Assembly (NCBI RefSeq): GCF_002733835.1
Contig: NZ_NVWY01000001.1
Coordinates: 124,001 to 188,000, forward strand
Source of the DNA: Alcanivorax sp.
GTDB taxonomy: Bacteria; Pseudomonadota; Gammaproteobacteria; Pseudomonadales; Alcanivoracaceae
Direction: 5' to 3'
DNA: 64,000 nucleotides
The notes beneath the pieces are model-generated. The model worked only from the letters and a program-made list of their open reading frames with translations. It was not told the DNA's origin and ran no database searches. Each line of letters opens with the position of its first letter. Within the stretch, counting starts at the first letter, position 1. The position numbers were made by a program, and so were the translations under genes. Of the stretch, positions 35,966-45,120 are shown one piece after another.

Positions 35966-37510
35966 ATGCCCCCACAATCAACCAGCTGGCAGCAATCCCT
36001 GAAAGCCTTCCTGCACCCCCGTGTGGCCACCATGTTCTTTTACGGGTTTTCGGCGGGCATTCCGTTGCTGCTGATTTTCTCGTCGTTATCGCTATGGTTG
36101 CGCGAAGCAGGCATAGACCGCTCCACGGTGACCTACTTCAGCTGGGCGGCACTGGCCTACTCATTCAAGTTCCTCTGGGCGCCACTGATTGACCGCTTGC
36201 CGGTGCCAGCGCTGACCCGCTGGCTGGGCCGGCGGCGAGCCTGGTTACTGGTGGCACAACTGGCCGTCGCCGCCGCCATTTTCAGCATCTCCCTGGTCGA
36301 CCCGACCCAGCCCGGCGCGCTAAACCTAATGGCCTTTGCGGTGGTGTTGCTCGGTTTCACCGCCGCCACTCAGGATATCGTTATCGATGCCTACCGGATT
36401 GAATCCGCCGGGGCAAAATTACAGGCGATGATGTCCTCGTCCTATATCGCCGGCTACCGAATCGGCATGCTCACCTCCGGAGCCGGCTCACTGGTACTGG
36501 CCAGCTGGCTGGGCTCCACCAGCGAGTCCTACAGCTACGCCGCCTGGCAAAGCACCTATGCCATCATGGCGCTAACCATGCTGGTCGGGGCCATCACCAC
36601 CCTGATCATTCGCGAACCGGAAAACCACCGGCCCTCCAACGCGCAGTACACCAGCCGCCAGTACCTCAAGTTCCTGACCCTGTTTGTGGCCGGTATCGCC
36701 GCCTTTGTGAGCATCTACGTATTCACTGCCGAGTCCGCCGCCACGCTCCGTCAGACACTCACTGACGCGGTGAATAACGGTGCATTGTCCGGTCTGGTGG
36801 TGGAAAGCCTGCGTCTGGCCCTGGCGATCACGCTGGTGGCCGCCCTGATCAAGCTACTCTCCCTGACCCCGCTATATGACAAGCAGCTGGTACAGGAAAG
36901 TTATCTCGACCCGGTAAAAGATTTTTTCCAGCGCTATGGCAAACGCCTGGCATTGTTGCTGCTGGTTTTCGTGGGGTTTTATCGCGTTTCCGATATTGTG
37001 CTGGGGGTCATCTCCAACGTCTTCTTTGAAGACATGGGCTTCACCAAAAACGAAATTGCCGGGGTGGTAAAAACCTTTGGGCTATTCATGACCATTGCCG
37101 GCGGCTTTCTGGGCGGGCTTCTGGCCATGCGTCACGGCGTGATCCGGGTGCTTTACCTGGGGGCGTTCCTGACCGTGGCCACCAACCTGTTGTTCCTGTG
37201 GCTGGCCTATGCGGGCCACGACATCCGCATCCTCTATGCGGTGATCTCCGCCGACAATCTCACCGCCGGGCTAGCCAGTGCCGCCTTTGTGGCGTTCCTG
37301 TCGCAGCTTACCAATGTCTCCTTCACCGCCGTGCAATACGCCATCTTCAGCTCGCTGATGACGCTGTTACCCAAAACCATCGGCGGCTACTCCGGCAGCA
37401 TGGTGGACAACCTGGGCTACCCGGGCTTTTTCCTGCTCGCCAGCCTGATGGGCGTACCGGTGCTGGGCCTGATCTACCTGATCCAGCGCCACAGCGCTTT
37501 CCGGGACTGA
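35966..37510 (+). CDS. AmpG-like MFS muropeptide permease
   Basis: The 514-residue protein has about 12-14 transmembrane helices. The N-terminal FFYGFSAGIPLLLIFSSLSLWLREAGI and LVDRLP-type loops (APLIDRLPVPALTRWLGRRRAW), and GFTAATQDIVIDAYRIE, are characteristic of AmpG, which imports anhydromuropeptides released from peptidoglycan. AmpD and AmpE genes lie 14 kb away, so this genome appears to have the recycling pathway. A long central loop of about 80 residues carries two extra hydrophobic stretches. Substrate inferred from family. Confidence 0.87.
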   Translation: MPPQSTSWQQSLKAFLHPRVATMFFYGFSAGIPLLLIFSSLSLWLREAGIDRSTVTYFSWAALAYSFKFLWAPLIDRLPVPALTRWLGRRRAWLLVAQLAVAAAIFSISLVDPTQPGALNLMAFAVVLLGFTAATQDIVIDAYRIESAGAKLQAMMSSSYIAGYRIGMLTSGAGSLVLASWLGSTSESYSYAAWQSTYAIMALTMLVGAITTLIIREPENHRPSNAQYTSRQYLKFLTLFVAGIAAFVSIYVFTAESAATLRQTLTDAVNNGALSGLVVESLRLALAITLVAALIKLLSLTPLYDKQLVQESYLDPVKDFFQRYGKRLALLLLVFVGFYRVSDIVLGVISNVFFEDMGFTKNEIAGVVKTFGLFMTIAGGFLGGLLAMRHGVIRVLYLGAFLTVATNLLFLWLAYAGHDIRILYAVISADNLTAGLASAAFVAFLSQLTNVSFTAVQYAIFSSLMTLLPKTIGGYSGSMVDNLGYPGFFLLASLMGVPVLGLIYLIQRHSAFRD

Positions 37511-37615
37511 GGTCCAGGCCCGGAACCACGAAAGATCGACCCGTTCACAGTATACTTTTCAATCAATTCACAAACCGGCTATAGTCGAGACTTACAAAAA
37601 ACAACAAGAAAGCCA

Positions 37616-38572
37616 ATGAACGTCTCCGAACTCGACATACTGGTTGTGGACGATGCCCGTTTTTCCGCCGCCGTGGTCAACCGCACTCTGGCCACCGCCG
37701 GCTATACCCGCATCCGTCATGCCCACAGCGCTCACGATGCCCTTGGCCAGCTGGCCGAGAAACCCGCCGACCTGGTCGTGGCAGACTGGTTGATGCCCGG
37801 CATGGACGGCCTGGAGCTGACCCGCCGCATCCGCCAGAACGACGAAGCCAACAACCGCTATACCTATGTGCTGCTACTCACCGCCCGCGAAGGGGTGGAC
37901 GCCCTGCAACAGGCCTTTGATCAGGGCGTGGACGATTTTGTCTCCAAATCTGCCATGACCGAACAGCTGCAACACCGGGTGATGGCCGCAGACCGCATTA
38001 TCCAGCGCCATAACCGGGTGCAGACCGACTACCAGCGCATGCTGACGGTAAACCGCCAGCTCAAACGCCAGGCCCTGATCGACCCGCTCACCGGGTTTGG
38101 TAATCGCCAGGATGCCCTGCGCGCACTGGACAGCACACTTAAACACGCCCAGAAACGCGGCGGCGCCGCCTGCATGCTGCTGATGCGCCTGGAAGACTTC
38201 GAGCTACAACAACGCCAGCGCGGCAACAAGGTCATGCAACAAGGCGTCCTCGCCTTCAGTCGGCGCCTGCGCCAATCGGTCCGCCCCATGGATCACCTGT
38301 GCCGCCTGCAGCAGGATCACTTCGCACTGATCACCTATCAGCCACAGCTGAGCCACTGCGACCCCACCAGCTTCCGGCGCCTGTACGACAACCTGAACCA
38401 CCGCGCCTACCAGACCGCAGCGGGCTTTCTCAGCCTGCAAGTCAGCATTGCGCTGGCCGCATCCGCCGGCAACAACAGCGCGGACGGCATGCTGGAGCAA
38501 GCAACGCTGGAACTGGAGCAGGCCCTGGCGGAAAAACGGATCGTCTCCTCTGCAGCGAGCTCCTGCGCCTGA
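37616..38572 (+). CDS. Response regulator with degenerate GGDEF domain
   Basis: The 318-residue protein has an N-terminal receiver domain with all phosphorylation residues (Asp12/Asp13, phospho-acceptor Asp57 and Lys111). A GGDEF-like domain follows from DPLTGFGNRQDALRAL at about residue 156, but the catalytic loop reads LQQDH (231-235) instead of GGDEF, so diguanylate cyclase activity is not expected. It may bind nucleotides or act only as a structural output module. No cognate kinase is adjacent; an AmpG-like gene is upstream, PanE downstream. Confidence 0.82.
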   Translation: MNVSELDILVVDDARFSAAVVNRTLATAGYTRIRHAHSAHDALGQLAEKPADLVVADWLMPGMDGLELTRRIRQNDEANNRYTYVLLLTAREGVDALQQAFDQGVDDFVSKSAMTEQLQHRVMAADRIIQRHNRVQTDYQRMLTVNRQLKRQALIDPLTGFGNRQDALRALDSTLKHAQKRGGAACMLLMRLEDFELQQRQRGNKVMQQGVLAFSRRLRQSVRPMDHLCRLQQDHFALITYQPQLSHCDPTSFRRLYDNLNHRAYQTAAGFLSLQVSIALAASAGNNSADGMLEQATLELEQALAEKRIVSSAASSCA

Positions 38573-38648
38573 CATACCAGGCGACCGGAGACGCACACGC
38601 AGAGAAAAACGCTCCATTTAATGATCGTCAGGGCTTACCATTCGCCCC

Positions 38649-39524
38649 ATGACTGAATCCCTTCCACACTGGTACCTGCTCGGTGCCGGCAACATGGGCA
38701 CGCTGGCTGCCTGGTATCTGACCCGTGCGGGCCATACCGTCAGCATCGTTACCGACAACCCGGCCCCCCCCAGCCACAAGCAACTGATCTTTGCTGACCG
38801 AAGCGCATCCCTTACCCTGCCCTGCGTCAGCCCGGCACAATTGTCCGGCTCCATCGCGCACTTACTGGTGGCCAGCAAAACGCCCTACACAGAGGCGGCC
38901 TTACGCCGGGTGGACGGCCACCTGAACAGCACCACCCAGGTACTGCGTTTCCAGAATGGCATGGGCGCGCTGGATGGCCTGCTTCCCCCTGGCACCCCTG
39001 TGCTGGAGGCCATCACCACCAGCGCCGTGAAAGGGCAGTCACCACAGCACACCATCGTGGCGGAAAACACCACCTGGCTGGGCGGTACCCAACAACCACC
39101 GGCATGGCTGGCAAGCCTGCAGCGCCACTGGCCCGACCTGCACTGGGAAACAGACATCCGCTTCGTGCAATGGAAAAAACTGGTGGCCAATGCGGTGATC
39201 AACCCGCTCACCGCCCTGCACGATGTGCCCAACGGCGCCCTCGTTGACGATCCGGCATTACAGCAATCAGCCCGCGCGCTATGCGCCGAGGCCGACACAC
39301 TACTGACCGCACTGGATTCCCGCTGGCCCGGCCATTCGTTTTCCGCCGTACTGCAGGTGGCCCGCGCTACCGCTGGCAACACCTCTTCCATGCGCGCCGA
39401 CCGGCAGCGCGGCGCCACCACGGAAATCGAGGCCATCAACGGCTGGCTGCTACGCCAGGCGCAACGCCACGGCCTGGACCTGCCCACCCACCGCCGTCTG
39501 GTTAAAGCCCTGACGCCTACATAA
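38649..39524 (+). CDS. panE: 2-Dehydropantoate 2-reductase (ketopantoate reductase)
   Basis: PanE reduces ketopantoate to pantoate with NADPH, on the way to coenzyme A. The 291-residue protein has an N-terminal Rossmann motif (LGAGNMG, residues 11-17), the catalytic Lys176 (WKKLVANAVINPLTAL) and Glu259 in TEIEAINGW, plus the SSMRAD segment. The order and spacing match E. coli PanE (Lys176/Glu256). coaE at the far end of the window acts later in the same pathway but is not linked in an operon. Confidence 0.88.
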   Translation: MTESLPHWYLLGAGNMGTLAAWYLTRAGHTVSIVTDNPAPPSHKQLIFADRSASLTLPCVSPAQLSGSIAHLLVASKTPYTEAALRRVDGHLNSTTQVLRFQNGMGALDGLLPPGTPVLEAITTSAVKGQSPQHTIVAENTTWLGGTQQPPAWLASLQRHWPDLHWETDIRFVQWKKLVANAVINPLTALHDVPNGALVDDPALQQSARALCAEADTLLTALDSRWPGHSFSAVLQVARATAGNTSSMRADRQRGATTEIEAINGWLLRQAQRHGLDLPTHRRLVKALTPT

Positions 39525-39593
39525 ACGCACAGGCCCTCAGCGGCCGGCTCTGGTAAGCTCCCCTGCGTGCAGACCCCATTGTTCGGAGGATGA

Positions 39594-41573
39594 ATGTCCA
39601 CTCGCCACGCCACTCGCTATCCCGCGCTTTTTTTACCTGCTGCTGTCAGCCTGTTACTCGCCGCCCCGTTGCAAGGGATCGCCGGCGAACCCACTGACAC
39701 AACAGACACAACAGACACAACGGACGCGGCCAGCGACCGTCACGCCCTCGGCACGGTCAAAGTCAGTGGCGCCCGCAACACCAGCCTGGCCGGCGAGCTG
39801 CCCACCGGCACCGTGGTGATCGACCGGGAAGCCATCGACAGCCTGCCAGCGACCAATCTGGCGGATCTACTCGACACCGTGGGCGGCCTGCAAAGCAGTC
39901 GCCTGTATGGCATCAACGGCAGTAACGCCAGCGTGGATCTGCTCGGCTTCGGCGCCACCGGCAACCAGAACACCCTGATTCTGCTGAACGGCCGCCGACT
40001 CTCCAACATCGACCTGACCACCCCGGAGCTGGCCGGCATTCCTCTGGCCGCCATTGAGCGCATCGAAGTATTGCCCGGTGCCGGCGCCGCCCTGTACGGC
40101 AACGGCGCCGTGGGCGGCGTGGTCAACATCGTCACCCGCCGCAGCTACCGCAACAGCGCCGGGCTGGAAATCAACAGCGGCAGTTACAACAGTCTCGGGG
40201 GCAACGGCTACGCCACCGGCAACCACGGCAACCTGAGCGGTGCGGTGGCGCTGAGCACCCTGGACAGCGATGGCTATCGCGACAACAACGCCCTGCGTAA
40301 CGACAGCGCCTTCGCTGACCTACGCTACCAGCAGGACCGTGTTGAAGCCTATTTCACCGCCAATGGCACCCGGCAGTCCCAGGGCCTGCCGGGAGGCCGC
40401 GACCCCATGGAATTCAACAATGATCCGCAAGGCGCCGACACCCCCGACGACGACGCGGAGCAGGAAAGTTACTGGTTGATGCCCGGCCTGCGCATCGCCA
40501 TGGCCGGCAACACCGCGCTCACCCTGGACGCCAGCCGCCGCCGCCAAACCCAGGAATACCGCTACCCCTCCAGCGGTTTCAACGGCGAGTCAGTGGTGGA
40601 CAGCTACAGCTTCACTCCCAAGCTGGAAGGTCAGACCGCCACCGGCAGTGCCGTGCATAACTGGACGCTGGGCATGGATCTGCACGAATACGATTACACC
40701 AGCCGGACCAATTTCGGCGACCGGGAACTGGAACAAAGCCAACGCGCCTGGTATCTGCACAACCTGGTCAGCCTGACCCCGAAACTGTCTGTCAGCGCCG
40801 GCGCCCGCCAGCTGGAAAGCACGCTCAGTGGAGAAGGCGCCGACAAAGAGCAGGACGGCGAAATGTACGAGGGCGGCATCCGCTACACCTTCACCGGCAA
40901 CCTGGCGCTGTTTGCCGGGGCGCAGCGCAGCGTACGCATCGCCAATGTGGATGAACTGTCCCCGTTCAACCCGCCCGTCGACCCGCAAACCGGCCACAGC
41001 TATACCACCGGGGCCAGCTGGTCGCAGGGGCGCCAGCACTCCACGCTGACCTTCTGGCGCGCCGAGATTGATAACGAAATCGTTTACGACCCCATCGCCT
41101 TCGCCAATCGCAACCTGGACGACCGCACCGTGCACAAGGGCGTCAGCATCAACTCCCGCTGGCGGCTGGACAAGGACATCACCTTCACCGCCAACGCCAG
41201 CGCCCAGCAAGCCCGTTTTGATGGCGGCCCCTTCAACGGCAACGACGTGCCCCTGGTGCCCGAACACACCATGGAACTGATTGCCGACTGGCAGGCGCTA
41301 TCCTGGCTGTCCGCCCAGATCAGCCACCGTTACGTGGGCGACCGTCATTACGACGGCGACGTGGACAATGAATACCGCAAACTGGATCACTACCGCACCA
41401 CCGACCTGCAACTGACGGCCCGCTATCGCAAACTCTATCTCAAAGCCGGTGTCTACAACCTGGAAGACAACGTCAATGCGGACTACGGTAACTACAACCC
41501 GGGCAGCAGCAACGCGGTACTCTACCCGTTGCCGGAACGCCATTACCGGGTCGCACTGGGCATGGAGCTGTAA
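39594..41573 (+). CDS. TonB-dependent outer-membrane receptor, possibly for cobalamin
   Basis: The 659-residue precursor has a signal peptide (LLAAPLQGIAG region), a Thr/Asp repeat, a TonB-box-like LGTVKVSGA, a plug domain (VVIDREAIDSLPATNLADLL; VLPGAGAALYGNGAVGGVVNIVTR) and a beta-barrel. It lacks an STN domain, so it is not a signalling receptor. Its stop TAA overlaps the ATG of a PduO-type cobalamin adenosyltransferase gene, pointing to a corrinoid substrate by context. The preceding gap is only 69 bases and shows no cobalamin riboswitch. The substrate is inference. Confidence 0.83.
   Translation: MSTRHATRYPALFLPAAVSLLLAAPLQGIAGEPTDTTDTTDTTDAASDRHALGTVKVSGARNTSLAGELPTGTVVIDREAIDSLPATNLADLLDTVGGLQSSRLYGINGSNASVDLLGFGATGNQNTLILLNGRRLSNIDLTTPELAGIPLAAIERIEVLPGAGAALYGNGAVGGVVNIVTRRSYRNSAGLEINSGSYNSLGGNGYATGNHGNLSGAVALSTLDSDGYRDNNALRNDSAFADLRYQQDRVEAYFTANGTRQSQGLPGGRDPMEFNNDPQGADTPDDDAEQESYWLMPGLRIAMAGNTALTLDASRRRQTQEYRYPSSGFNGESVVDSYSFTPKLEGQTATGSAVHNWTLGMDLHEYDYTSRTNFGDRELEQSQRAWYLHNLVSLTPKLSVSAGARQLESTLSGEGADKEQDGEMYEGGIRYTFTGNLALFAGAQRSVRIANVDELSPFNPPVDPQTGHSYTTGASWSQGRQHSTLTFWRAEIDNEIVYDPIAFANRNLDDRTVHKGVSINSRWRLDKDITFTANASAQQARFDGGPFNGNDVPLVPEHTMELIADWQALSWLSAQISHRYVGDRHYDGDVDNEYRKLDHYRTTDLQLTARYRKLYLKAGVYNLEDNVNADYGNYNPGSSNAVLYPLPERHYRVALGMEL
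39695..39722. repeat. 9-bp tandem repeat inside the receptor gene
   Basis: About three copies of GACACAACA encode the run Thr-Asp-Thr repeated just after the signal peptide. The unit is a multiple of three, so length changes would keep the frame and only alter the linker length. Confidence 0.7.
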
Positions 41574-42160
41574 TGAGTGATACCAACGGAACCGGAAACC
41601 ACGACAAGACCCGCATCAACCGGGTCATCACTCGCACCGGGGATGCCGGCGAAACCGGCCTGGCAGACGGCTCACGGGTGAGCAAGTTTCACCCACGCAT
41701 CGTGGTACTGGGCGAACTGGACGAACTGAACAGTGCTCTGGGCGTACTGCGCGCCCGCCCGCTGGATACCGATCTGGACACGGTACTGGGCCTGGTCCAG
41801 CAGATGCTGTTCGACATCGGCGGTGAGCTGGCCATTCCCGGCCACCGCGTCATTGATGATCACGACCTGGTGGAAGTGGAATCCCAGGCCGACACCATCA
41901 ACGCCGAACTACCCCCGCTGAAAGAATTTGTGCTCCCCGGCGGCCACCCGGATGCCGCCTGGTGCCACCACTGCCGCACCGTGGCGCGGCGCCTGGAACG
42001 CCACGTTATCGCCCTGCATGACGCCGACGAAGACGCCGTCAACCCGGTGAGCCAGGCGTTGATCAACCGGCTTTCCGACCTGCTGTTCGTCATGGCCCGC
42101 CTGATCAACCTGCGCCACGAAGCTCCGGAGACCTTGTGGGTACCAAAGGCGGACCGGTAA
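41573..42160 (+). CDS. PduO-type ATP:cob(I)alamin adenosyltransferase
   Basis: The enzyme attaches the adenosyl group to cob(I)alamin to make coenzyme B12. The 195-residue protein has the P-loop-like TRTGDAGETGLADGSRVSKFHPR near the N-terminus, the RTVARRLERH helix and the C-terminal LINRLSDLLFVMARLIN motif of PduO-type enzymes. Its ATG shares bases with the stop of the TonB receptor gene (TAATG), so the two are translationally coupled. That pairing suggests salvage of imported corrinoids. Confidence 0.93.
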   Translation: MSDTNGTGNHDKTRINRVITRTGDAGETGLADGSRVSKFHPRIVVLGELDELNSALGVLRARPLDTDLDTVLGLVQQMLFDIGGELAIPGHRVIDDHDLVEVESQADTINAELPPLKEFVLPGGHPDAAWCHHCRTVARRLERHVIALHDADEDAVNPVSQALINRLSDLLFVMARLINLRHEAPETLWVPKADR

Positions 42161-42316
42161 ATGAGTGCCGGACGCCCCATGCTCGACGCCTGACGTAAAA
42201 AACACGCGCCAACGGCCTCATGTCCTGCGTAGCCGCATTATGGAAAGATTGTGCAAACCAGCCCACCTCTAGCGCTCGCGCGCTACACTGACTGTCCTGA
42301 CTGACGATGTAGCGCC

Positions 42317-43672
42317 ATGGGCATTCGCAATAAACTGTTTCTGATCTTCCTGGGTACCTTCCTGGTCCTGATTGTGGCGGCCAGCGGGTTCTATTATCTG
42401 TCCTTCGTGCGCAGCCTGGACACCTATCTCGACGAGCGCCAGCAATCCCAGGTAGAACGGCTGGCCGATCACCTGGGCACTCTCTACCAACAGCAGGGAT
42501 CCTGGCAGTTTCTGCGCGACGACCCTCGCCGACTGAAACGGCTCTACTGGCTGGCCGGTGATCGCGAGGAAGACAAGGACGACCGCGGCAACCACCGCCA
42601 CTTGCAACTGCTCGATGCCCATAAACGCGTGCTGATCGGTCCACCTGCTCCGGCAAAATACCGCATCGATGTGCCCATTCAGGATGGCCGACACACGGTG
42701 GGCTACCTGACCTACCCGGACCAGGAAGCCATTCGTGACAAACTGGACCGCCGCTTCATTGGCCGCCAACTGCGCTTCGCCCTGTGGATGCTGAGCGTGG
42801 GCCTGGGGCTGTCTCTGCTGGTGTCCTGGCTGCTGGCCCGCCACCTGGTCGCGCCGATTCTGGCGCTTTCCCACCACACCCGGGAGCTACAGGAAGGCGA
42901 CTACAGTTCACGCCTGGCCAGTAACCGCCGCGACGAACTCGGCACCCTCACCCGCCAGGTCGACCAGCTTGCCGAGCGGCTGGACCAGGGCCAGCAGGCA
43001 CGCCAACGCTGGTTCTCGGATATCGCCCATGAACTGCGCACCCCGGTGGCGATCCTCCAGGGCGAACTGGAAGCCCTTTGCGATGGCATCCGCCCGCTGA
43101 ATCAGGAAAACCTGAAAGGGCTGGAGAGTGAAGTGGCTCAGCTCACTCACCTGATCAACGACCTGCATGACCTGGCGCTGGCTGACGGCGGAAACCTGCG
43201 CTACCAGTTCCGTCAGGAAGATCTGAGCAGCCTTATCGAGGACGTGCTCGACAGCTACCGGGGCGCTTTTGCGCAACGCGAGATAACCTGCCGCACGACT
43301 TTGCCCGATCAGGCCCTGCTCCAGCAGGACCCGGTACGCCTGCGCCAGCTACTGGATAACCTGTTCCAGAACAGCCTCAAGTACACCGCCGACGGCGGCG
43401 AGCTGGCCGTTTCCCTGACCCGGCAAAAAGATGACACCTGGTTACTGACGGTGGATGACAGCGCCCCCGGCGTCCCCGACGACGCCCTGCCCAAACTGTT
43501 TGATCACCTGTATCGGGTGGAAAGCTCCCGTAACCGCCGCACCGGGGGAGCCGGGCTGGGGCTCGCTATTTGCCAGCGCATTGTCGAAGCCCACGGCGGC
43601 ACCCTTCATGCGCAGCACAGTCCGCTGGGCGGTGTGCACATCCAGATCTCGCTACCGGGAGACGCGCCATGA
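42317..43672 (+). CDS. Sensor histidine kinase, BaeS-like
   Basis: The 451-residue protein has a transmembrane helix near residues 8-28, a periplasmic domain with Lys/Arg/Asp-rich segments, a second helix around 152-173, a HAMP linker, the H-box FSDIAHELRTP with phospho-acceptor His238, and N, G1 and G2 boxes (LDNLFQNSLKYT, VDDSAPGVPDDALPKLF, GGAGLGLAICQRIV). The H-box environment VAILQGELEAL is that of BaeS, which senses envelope damage. It overlaps its response regulator by four bases. Confidence 0.9.
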   Translation: MGIRNKLFLIFLGTFLVLIVAASGFYYLSFVRSLDTYLDERQQSQVERLADHLGTLYQQQGSWQFLRDDPRRLKRLYWLAGDREEDKDDRGNHRHLQLLDAHKRVLIGPPAPAKYRIDVPIQDGRHTVGYLTYPDQEAIRDKLDRRFIGRQLRFALWMLSVGLGLSLLVSWLLARHLVAPILALSHHTRELQEGDYSSRLASNRRDELGTLTRQVDQLAERLDQGQQARQRWFSDIAHELRTPVAILQGELEALCDGIRPLNQENLKGLESEVAQLTHLINDLHDLALADGGNLRYQFRQEDLSSLIEDVLDSYRGAFAQREITCRTTLPDQALLQQDPVRLRQLLDNLFQNSLKYTADGGELAVSLTRQKDDTWLLTVDDSAPGVPDDALPKLFDHLYRVESSRNRRTGGAGLGLAICQRIVEAHGGTLHAQHSPLGGVHIQISLPGDAP

Positions 43673-44352
43673 GCCGCATCCTGATCGTGGAAGATGAACC
43701 GCGCCTGTCACAGCTGGTGGCGGATTACCTGCAACATGCCCACTACCAGACCGAACAGACCGACAGCGCCAAAACCGCCATTACCCTGGCCCGGGAGCAA
43801 TCCTTTCAGGCGATATTGCTGGATCTGATGCTGCCCGACGGCGATGGCATGGAAGTGTGCAAGGCCATCCGTCAGCACAGCAACGTGCCGATTCTCATGG
43901 TCACCGCCCGCGTGGATGAAGTAGACCGCCTGCTGGGCCTGGAACTGGGCGCTGACGATTACATCTGCAAACCGTTCAGTCCTCGTGAACTGGTAGCCCG
44001 AGTGAAAGCCGTTCTGCGCCGAGCGAATCCCGAACCCAGCGAGCAAGACGATGGACTGCGACTCGATGAGGAACGCTACGAAGTCGTCCTCACCCAGCCC
44101 CAGGGCCAGCAACGCATCGCACTCACCGCCATCGAATTTGCCCTGCTCGCCACCCTGTCCCGCCAGCCGGGCCGAATCTGGTCACGGGACCAGCTGATGG
44201 ACGAAATCTACAAGGACCACCGCGTGGTGTCCGACCGCACCATCGACAGCCACATCCGTAAGCTTCGCCGCAAACTCAGCGATGGCGACGCACAATCCCA
44301 TGACTGGATAGGCAGCGTGTATGGGGTGGGGTATCGGCTGGAAACGCCGTAA
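43669..44352 (+). CDS. OmpR/PhoB-type response regulator, BaeR-like
   Basis: The ATG at 43669 overlaps the kinase stop (ATGA); the open frame further 5' lies inside the kinase gene. The 227-residue protein has a receiver domain (Asp52, Lys101 in ICKPFSPREL) and a C-terminal winged-helix domain (LTAIEFALLATLSRQPGRIWSRDQLM, then VSDRTIDSHIRKLRRKL). It should be phosphorylated by the upstream BaeS-like kinase. A Spy-like gene downstream is a likely target, as in E. coli BaeSR-Spy. Confidence 0.92.
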   Translation: MSRILIVEDEPRLSQLVADYLQHAHYQTEQTDSAKTAITLAREQSFQAILLDLMLPDGDGMEVCKAIRQHSNVPILMVTARVDEVDRLLGLELGADDYICKPFSPRELVARVKAVLRRANPEPSEQDDGLRLDEERYEVVLTQPQGQQRIALTAIEFALLATLSRQPGRIWSRDQLMDEIYKDHRVVSDRTIDSHIRKLRRKLSDGDAQSHDWIGSVYGVGYRLETP

Positions 44353-44366
44353 CACCTCCGCCTACT

Positions 44367-44480
44367 TGTAGGAGTCGAACCTCGCGAAGCGAGGCGCTAG
44401 ACGAGCGTTCCGCACGATTGATCGCCTTTCGGGGATTCCGTGCTGCGCACGGTTCGGCCCCTGGAAGGGAATCTCCTACA
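44367..44480. repeat. GTAGGA-type REP element, second family (copy 2)
   Basis: TGTAGGAGTCGAACCTCGCG at the left and CCTGGAAGGGAATCTCCTAC at the right enclose several nested short palindromes (CCTCGCGAAGCGAGG, CCGTGCTGCGCACGG). The right half matches 25758-25785 in reverse complement. A degenerate CGCAGCTAGTAACTG array follows at about 44516-44548, before the Spy-like gene's promoter area. Confidence 0.7.
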
Positions 44481-44641
44481 GCACAAATCAGGCGCCGTTG
44501 CGGTTTTGATTTTCCTTGCAGCTCGTTGCTCGCAGCTAGTAACTGCTTCTTCCACATTTCCTGCATATTCCTTGCACCCTTTGCCGCAATACTCTCCCCA
44601 TCACATTCAGGGACTCAATGGAGTCACAAGGAGAAAGCCCC

Positions 44642-44968
44642 ATGAAAAAGATCGCCATCGTTATTCTTGCTGTTTTTACCACATCCGCTTTTGCCATGGG
44701 CCCCGGTCATCGGGGCGGCGAAAAAATAGTCGAACACATGACAAAAAAACTGGAACTGACGGAGACGCAAAGCGCACAAATGACCAGCGTCTTTGAGGAG
44801 CAGGGTGAGAAAATGAAAGCCTTGCACGATGAAACCCAGGCGAAAATCAACGCCATTCTGACACCGGAACAGCAGGAGAAAATGGCGGAGCTTAAAGAAG
44901 ACCGCAAAGAGCGCTGGGAAGAACGCAAAGAAAAACGGAAACAGAAAAAAGGGGAGCGCGGAGAGTAA
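44642..44968 (+). CDS. Spy/CpxP-like periplasmic chaperone
   Basis: The ATG at 44642 with AAGGAG eight bases upstream gives 108 residues. The signal peptide ends in TSAFA (about residue 18). The mature protein is almost wholly helical and charged, with LELTETQ and ILTPEQQEKM as the two LTxxQ motifs of the Spy/CpxP family, and a very basic/acidic tail KEKRKQKKGERGE. Spy is an ATP-independent periplasmic chaperone. Here it follows a BaeSR-like two-component system, its regulator in E. coli, supporting the assignment. Confidence 0.85.
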   Translation: MKKIAIVILAVFTTSAFAMGPGHRGGEKIVEHMTKKLELTETQSAQMTSVFEEQGEKMKALHDETQAKINAILTPEQQEKMAELKEDRKERWEERKEKRKQKKGERGE

Positions 44969-45021
44969 CGTCCGGGCAATTCTTATCTCGAAACGCTAAA
45001 ACCGGCATGAAAGCCGCTCTG

Positions 45022-45090
45022 TTCGCGATGCGGGTATGGCTTCCCACAAGACAAGCGCGTTACTGTGGGAAGCCATGCTTGCATGGCGAA
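45022..45090. repeat. Family A core hairpin (partial copy)
   Basis: TTCGCGATGCGGGTATGGCT plus TCCCACA on the left pairs imperfectly with TGTGGGAAGCCATGCTTGCATGGCGAA on the right. The core words are those inside the family A elements, but the AATRCYGTTCACTTAAG ends are absent. It lies between the Spy-like gene and the convergent aceF and could act as a shared terminator-like structure. Confidence 0.6.
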
Positions 45091-45120
45091 TTGCCTTTTC
45101 CAGACCGTCGACGCGAAGCC

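Noticed and set aside
39525..39593. Cobalamin riboswitch before the TonB receptor/PduO pair
   Set aside because: The gap is only 69 bases and has no B12-box-like motif; far too short for the riboswitch.
39695..39722. Phase-variable repeat in the TonB receptor gene
   Set aside because: The unit is 9 bp, so copy changes keep the frame; no on/off switching expected.
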